From NCBI GenBank assembly GCA_000499405.2, contig HG738138.1, positions 7,066,888 through 7,130,887 of the forward strand: 64,000 nt of DNA. The letters are read 5' to 3'. Position numbers and translations under genes: made by a program. The notes beneath the pieces were generated by a model, which was not told the DNA's origin, did not search any database, and worked only from the letters and a program-made list of their open reading frames with translations. The DNA is from Onchocerca volvulus. Lineage: Eukaryota > Nematoda > Chromadorea > Rhabditida > Onchocercidae. Positions 59,232 to 64,000 of the stretch are shown here, one piece after another (position 1 is the stretch's first letter; the number at the start of each line of letters is the position of its first letter).

Positions 59232-62200
59232 ATGTTCATAATGTACTCTTGCTTGATACTCCTACTCCTTTTCTTCTCATCAGGTATTGTCTTTTTATGA
59301 TTTTTTAATCAAAAATTTGATTTTCGTAACTCAGTTTTTTACTTTTTTTTTTTTCGAATTCATTACTAACCAAATGAAGAAGAGGAAGAGAATATTTTAG
59401 TGATTATTTATTAAAAGCTTCAATTCGCTTGCCATAAGTAGCCAAGAAATTTCAATAAATTTTTACTGCTATTTATCATAGCCTTAAAATCTACTCCAGA
59501 ATTAAGCAATCGAGAAATATATAATAGTTCATAATTTTTTTTTTAGAATCATTTAATTTGTCACAATTAGTTTTAATTCTGAAAATTAATCAATTTACTT
59601 TATTTTCATGAACTAGTAAAGATTGCAGGAAATGGATGTATGACTGGATATGGCTATGAGAGAATGAAATTAAAAGAGTATCTCGGAATTGAATGGATTG
59701 AAAACGGCTTTGATGAAACCGGTAATAATGACGAAAATGATTGTATCTTTTTGAGATGAAAACCGATTGCATCGATTTTCTGATAGCTTTTGTTGTTGAA
59801 TTTCTTTTTTTAGCAGCAGTATAAAAACATGAAACTGAGTGGTGAAAATTAAATAACAGAATTGAAGGCTAATAGCCGAAAATGTGCAGATAGAAGAGCT
59901 GGTTGTTTGTTTCCCTTAAATATCATGGTAGTATCATAACAATAATAAAGCGGTCCTCAAGACAAGCTTAATTTGTGGCCCTATCAGGATCAGTTTCTTT
60001 TTTCTGAAGATAACTGACATGCAGTTCTGCTTTTAGGTGAGCGTGACGATAGACCAATACGACATTCTTATGATTTGGATTGTGCATTTGATGATGTAAG
60101 GAAATGTCAATGGCGTAATGTTAAGGAGAACGAAGCACTCGATTCTCTCGACTTTCATTTGTTTGAAAAAATTGATTTTACAGAATTCCCTGTGTTACAA
60201 GTCCGACCAGGACCAACTCGACTGGCACTAGGTTCAGATAATTCAAGGCTGCATTTAAACTGATTAAATCGCTGTACGTGCAGAATGATGCAAAGGGAAT
60301 GTGTTAGTGAGATGTAGTTGAACAATTCTTTACTTGATGCAACTTTGTCTATCAATTATTTTTGAAATCGAACAAACTTGTCTCAACACCGCTTGGCAAT
60401 GGGATGGTGATTAAGTAATGTAATAGACTTATGAAATGTTTAATTAAACCACACACATTACTATGACTTGACTACAAAGACCAGGAATTGGAAACATCGA
60501 TAGCCTAGTTAACTGGAAAATTAGTAAAATGAATTTTCGAGTATTCATGGAAGCACTGCTATAAACAAGAATTATACTGAATCATGAATCCTCTTATTGG
60601 TTAATTTCGATAAATAAATGGCAAGCAAGGTTTCTCATTTTCAGGTGACAAACTTTTGTTTACTGGGGATCGAAAACAAGAGGAACAAACCGCTATCTTG
60701 AAAAGTTCACCAATTCGTTGTCAAAACAACACCGGCATCCTTACTTTTACGTCTGTTTTCTTTTCACACAAGACTAATTTGCCTATAACTGATTCTGAAA
60801 GTCGTGTAAATTCAGAAAAAAATTAATTAGCAGTGTTTCATTAAGCAAATCTGTCTGTCATTAAAATTTATGAAATTTTTATTAGGCAGATTATGGCATG
60901 AGAACTCATTTGTAGATTTTGGCTGTACAATGGTGCACGGGTAGAAGTGTTGTTACTGAAACAACAAGAAGGTAAACTTGTTATTTTGCCGGAAAAGCCG
61001 TTTGTTGACTGTGGTACAGTATTGATCAATACAGAATGCACAGCTGAAATTCCACCACGTAATGAAGAATTCAGGTACTATGCTTTTGAGCATTTCAATT
61101 AATTTGTTTACATAGCTCGAAATTAAAATATTAGTTATAAATATCTTTCTTGTATTTGTAACTTTGAAAGCCATTATGTTTCAAAGTTGCAAACTTTTAA
61201 TTATTTTAAATTACAATTTTTACATATAATTCTGTCAAAATTTGAAACTTTTTTGCACACAGCATTGGGATCAAGGCATACAATATAGAGAATCGAGAAG
61301 GTTCATTTGTCATGGTCGACAATATCGTCTATCGAGCCTCTTTATGCAGAATTTCAAATATGTTCTTCTTATCACATTCATATTATTTCTTCTCCTTTAG
61401 CAGAATATAAACTCCAAAACCTTAACAATACTTTTCATAAGCAACAGTATTTCCTACAGTTAAATATTTTGGATGTAATAAAAGAACTTTATATTTATAT
61501 TATTCGTTCAATACTCTTTCTGCAATTTGAGAAAAGTTATATGTATTTATCATTTGAAATATGTGATTTGAATAATTTTGTTTCAGTCGATTTGGGCGAG
61601 AATTTTCGTGGCCGACCATTCATTACATCCTACAAGGAAAATCTTGTTAAAGCAGCTCATGAACTAAAATGCAGCAACTTTTCTTCAAAATGTCGATGGC
61701 GCACAGTTGGCCATGCACCAGAGGTGATTAGCCTTTATTTGAACTCGATTTCAACATTTTTTGCGTTGTGGATAGTTTATTTTTAAGGAATCGGAAGCTC
61801 ATTTTGCTATAATCAGATTTTGACAACTCGAGGCAATCCAGAAATTTCTGAATTTGATACCAACTTGAAGTTCATCTTAGAATTCTGTAGATGTGGCAAG
61901 TAGCCGATGAATCACCAAGCAGTGAATTAATGTTTAATGCAACGGGTGCTCTGCCAGTTCCGGAAGCACCCTTTCTATTTATGTACATTGAGCAGAATCG
62001 TAACGGTCCTTTTAACGTTCTACAGTCCGATCCAATTGACTGTCAAGCAGAGAACACATCGAAATTTAATTTCAGGTTGCTATTTCCTCATCTTTATTCT
62101 GTAGTTCCAACTATTTGTTATTTGTTATTTCAAACTTTTTACTGATGAATGAAGTATGAAAGTAGATTCTGGACAACTCGTAATGTAACTTTGGAAATTT

Positions 62201-63819
62201 GTGCTCGAAATCGTTCGTTAAACGCGATGGAATGTCATTTGGCACCAATGGCCTTATCACCTGCTCTTATCAGCATAAAATTCAACAAATTGCCAACATT
62301 CTCAGTGATTTTTCAAATTTTTTGGTTTAAATAATGGACTAACCAAATTTATCCAAATATATCAAATTGTGATGGAATTTTCGATCTCCGTAACTGAGTC
62401 GGTGTTTGCTAAGCTAATAAAAAATTTCTGACAATTTATAAATAGTCCCCGAAAGTTACAAATTTATGAGTTATCAGTTTTTTTATGACTATTTTTATCA
62501 GATTTCAATTAAAAAATCTTTTTGCAGATAACAATTGAAGTGAAAAGTATCAACAGTGATTATGATAATTTTATTGCAATTGATGACATAAGTTATGAAG
62601 CGACATTTTGTAGTGAAGCAGTAAATGCTTGGGATCTCGGTCGCAATTTTTATCCAACACCAATGCTTAGTGCATTAATGCAAAGGCCAATATTTTCAAC
62701 CAAAGTAAAAAGAAAAAAATTTCATGTCAAATTAGCGATTTGTAAACATGATCAATGTCAATGAAATCAGTACACGACTGTATATGAAATACTTGAAATT
62801 CGAATATTTTTGAAACACATTTTATTCCAAATGTCTTCATAGTTTTTAGCACTTCTGCTTACATACGATTCTGACGATATTTATGAAAAATAGTAATAAG
62901 TCTTTAAGTTAAATAATGTTAATTTTTGGGATTTGGATTGTTCATTTGAAAAACGTGCTGTAGACTGCATGTGGGCAAACCATGAACAAGCGGAGCCGAC
63001 GTGGCAGATTGGAACCACACCGCTTGATAAGCATAAATTTTTTTCTCTTACTGGTACTTCCGAAATGCCAGGTAAGGTTTGTTTATAATCAAATGTGGCA
63101 TTTGTTGCTGATGAACTCGAAAACAAACAATTGCTTTTCATTTAGATGGCGAATTTGCTGTTGTCCGATTGAAATCTGGACAAACATCAACGCTAATCAC
63201 AGAACCAATTCGATGTATTATCAATCAAGCGACACTTACATTTAGGTCTTTGTCAGCATTCGGTTTCAAAATTTGAATGTATTCCACGTGAAAGTTTGAC
63301 TCATATTTATATGAACTAATTAATTCCAAGCAGTACACGCAATGGATAAACCTTTCTCAAAAAAAATTTCCGCATTTTGCTATCAATTCGGAATTCATAT
63401 AAAAATTGAACTTTAACTAATCAGTGATGGAAACAAGTCTAATTAATATCATTTTTACCGGGTAGATTAATAATAAGATTTTGATTGCTATAGAACTAGA
63501 ATTGAAGAAATTTAGATCTCAATTTTCAAGCTTTCTATTTCCTGATCAAAAATTCATTCATATCGCAAAATACTTTGATTTCACAAAAAAGCCTTTACAT
63601 GAAGAACATTTCAGATTTTGGCTTAGCGGTAACATACGTCTAGATGTTTGTTTGGTTGAAGATAAGATTTCGGAAGCAGTTGACTGCCAAAAAATAGTTT
63701 TAAAACAACCAGGGCCTGCGTTAGTTGATTTGCCAGAAATAAATCATCCGACTCGAATTGCTTTGAAGGCTGAATCATCTTCTCAAGGAATGGCATTAAT
63801 TGATGATCTAACAGTTACG
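59232..63819 (+). CDS. Secreted multi-MAM-domain protein, 3' end beyond window
   Basis: Extracellular adhesion-type protein. Exons: 59232-59283, 59629-59721, 60037-60231, 60645-60750, 60916-61074, 61263-61361, 61587-61723, 61891-62075, 62166-62304, 62528-62704, 62909-63071, 63146-63245, 63615-63819; about 603 aa so far. Exon 1 is a signal peptide (MFIMYSCLILLLLFFSS) with an in-frame stop just upstream, which fixes the start. Three MAM domains follow, each opening with a LDCxFE/CxW-type block (60087-, 61650-, 62932-) and closing with a D(N/D)I-x-Y-x-A-x-x-C block or its start (VDNIVYRASLC, IDDISYEATFC, LIDDLTVT). The third closes at or past the right edge; reading through the last donor gives only 24 more codons, so a further exon is expected. 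All phases agree except the join 61361 to 61587, which is out of frame by one base. I recognise the domain architecture but not an individual orthologue. Confidence 0.85.
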
Positions 63820-64000
63820 GTGCGAATTATATTAGTGAGAGAGTTTCAAATTAAAAATGATAAAAAAGTAATAGAGATGTGCTGGAAATAATTTGCAATT
63901 TCATATATTAAAAAAGGAAAAAAAGAAAGCTAATCTCCGGAAGAAAATCGAAAAAAAGAAAAAAAAAAACGATTTAGAATACTAGTTTTCGAGGCTTCTT

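Noticed and set aside
61400..61460. A micro-exon to repair the MAM-gene frame mismatch (for example after the acceptor at about 61459)
   Set aside because: The candidate introduces an immediate stop codon when joined to the phase-2 end of the preceding exon.
1..64000. CRISPR arrays, bacterial operons, ribosome binding sites or rRNA genes
   Set aside because: The window is eukaryotic nematode DNA; no regularly spaced repeats with unique spacers and no rRNA sequence were seen.

Overview
The window is genomic DNA from a nematode, most likely a filarial or related spirurid. The DNA is strongly AT-rich. Exons are short (60-330 bp, with one of 918 bp) and separated by AT-rich introns ending in TTTCAG-like acceptors. 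There is a nematode cuticle collagen gene, and an exact copy of the 22-nt nematode SL1 spliced-leader sequence lies at 54753-54774. The species cannot be fixed from sequence alone. Exon models below were built by hand from reading frame, splice-site dinucleotides and phase continuity; no alignment was run.

Layout. 1-5.6 kb: no recognisable gene. 5.6-10.7 kb (minus): an 11-exon equilibrative nucleoside transporter. 10.7-20.4 kb: no convincing gene, one cysteine-rich candidate exon. 20.4-24.5 kb (minus): a complete 11-exon co-SMAD (SMAD4/SMA-4 class). 26.0-28.3 kb (minus): a cuticle collagen. 28.3-35.8 kb: empty. 35.9-41.4 kb (plus): a Cys-loop ligand-gated ion channel. 44.3-48.3 kb (minus): a 6-exon IkappaB-like ankyrin protein (660 aa) with a large disordered N-terminal region. 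53.7-57.5 kb: no intact gene, but a cluster of gene fragments, the SL1 copy followed by a decayed reading frame, and members of a dispersed repeat. 59.2 kb to the right edge (plus): a secreted protein with at least three MAM domains that runs off the window.

The intact genes serve ordinary metazoan functions (nucleoside uptake, TGF-beta signalling, cuticle, synaptic or sensory channel, IkappaB-type regulation, extracellular adhesion). They do not form an operon; the neighbouring genes are unrelated and widely spaced. The ion channel and the IkappaB gene are convergent. TGF-beta signalling regulates cuticle collagens in C. elegans, so the nearby co-SMAD and collagen genes are thematically related, but nothing here shows a direct link.

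The least explained part is 53.7-57.5 kb. A genomic copy of a spliced leader is expected either in an SL RNA gene or where a trans-spliced mRNA was reverse-transcribed back into the genome. No Sm site follows the copy and the sequence after it reads as a broken coding frame, so I favour a retrocopy or retroelement relic. Other points worth checking are a perfect 24-bp inverted repeat just upstream of the MAM gene, a probable GC-AG intron and an unusual pore sequence in the ion channel, a start-stop uORF touching the co-SMAD start codon, and a frame mismatch inside the MAM gene.
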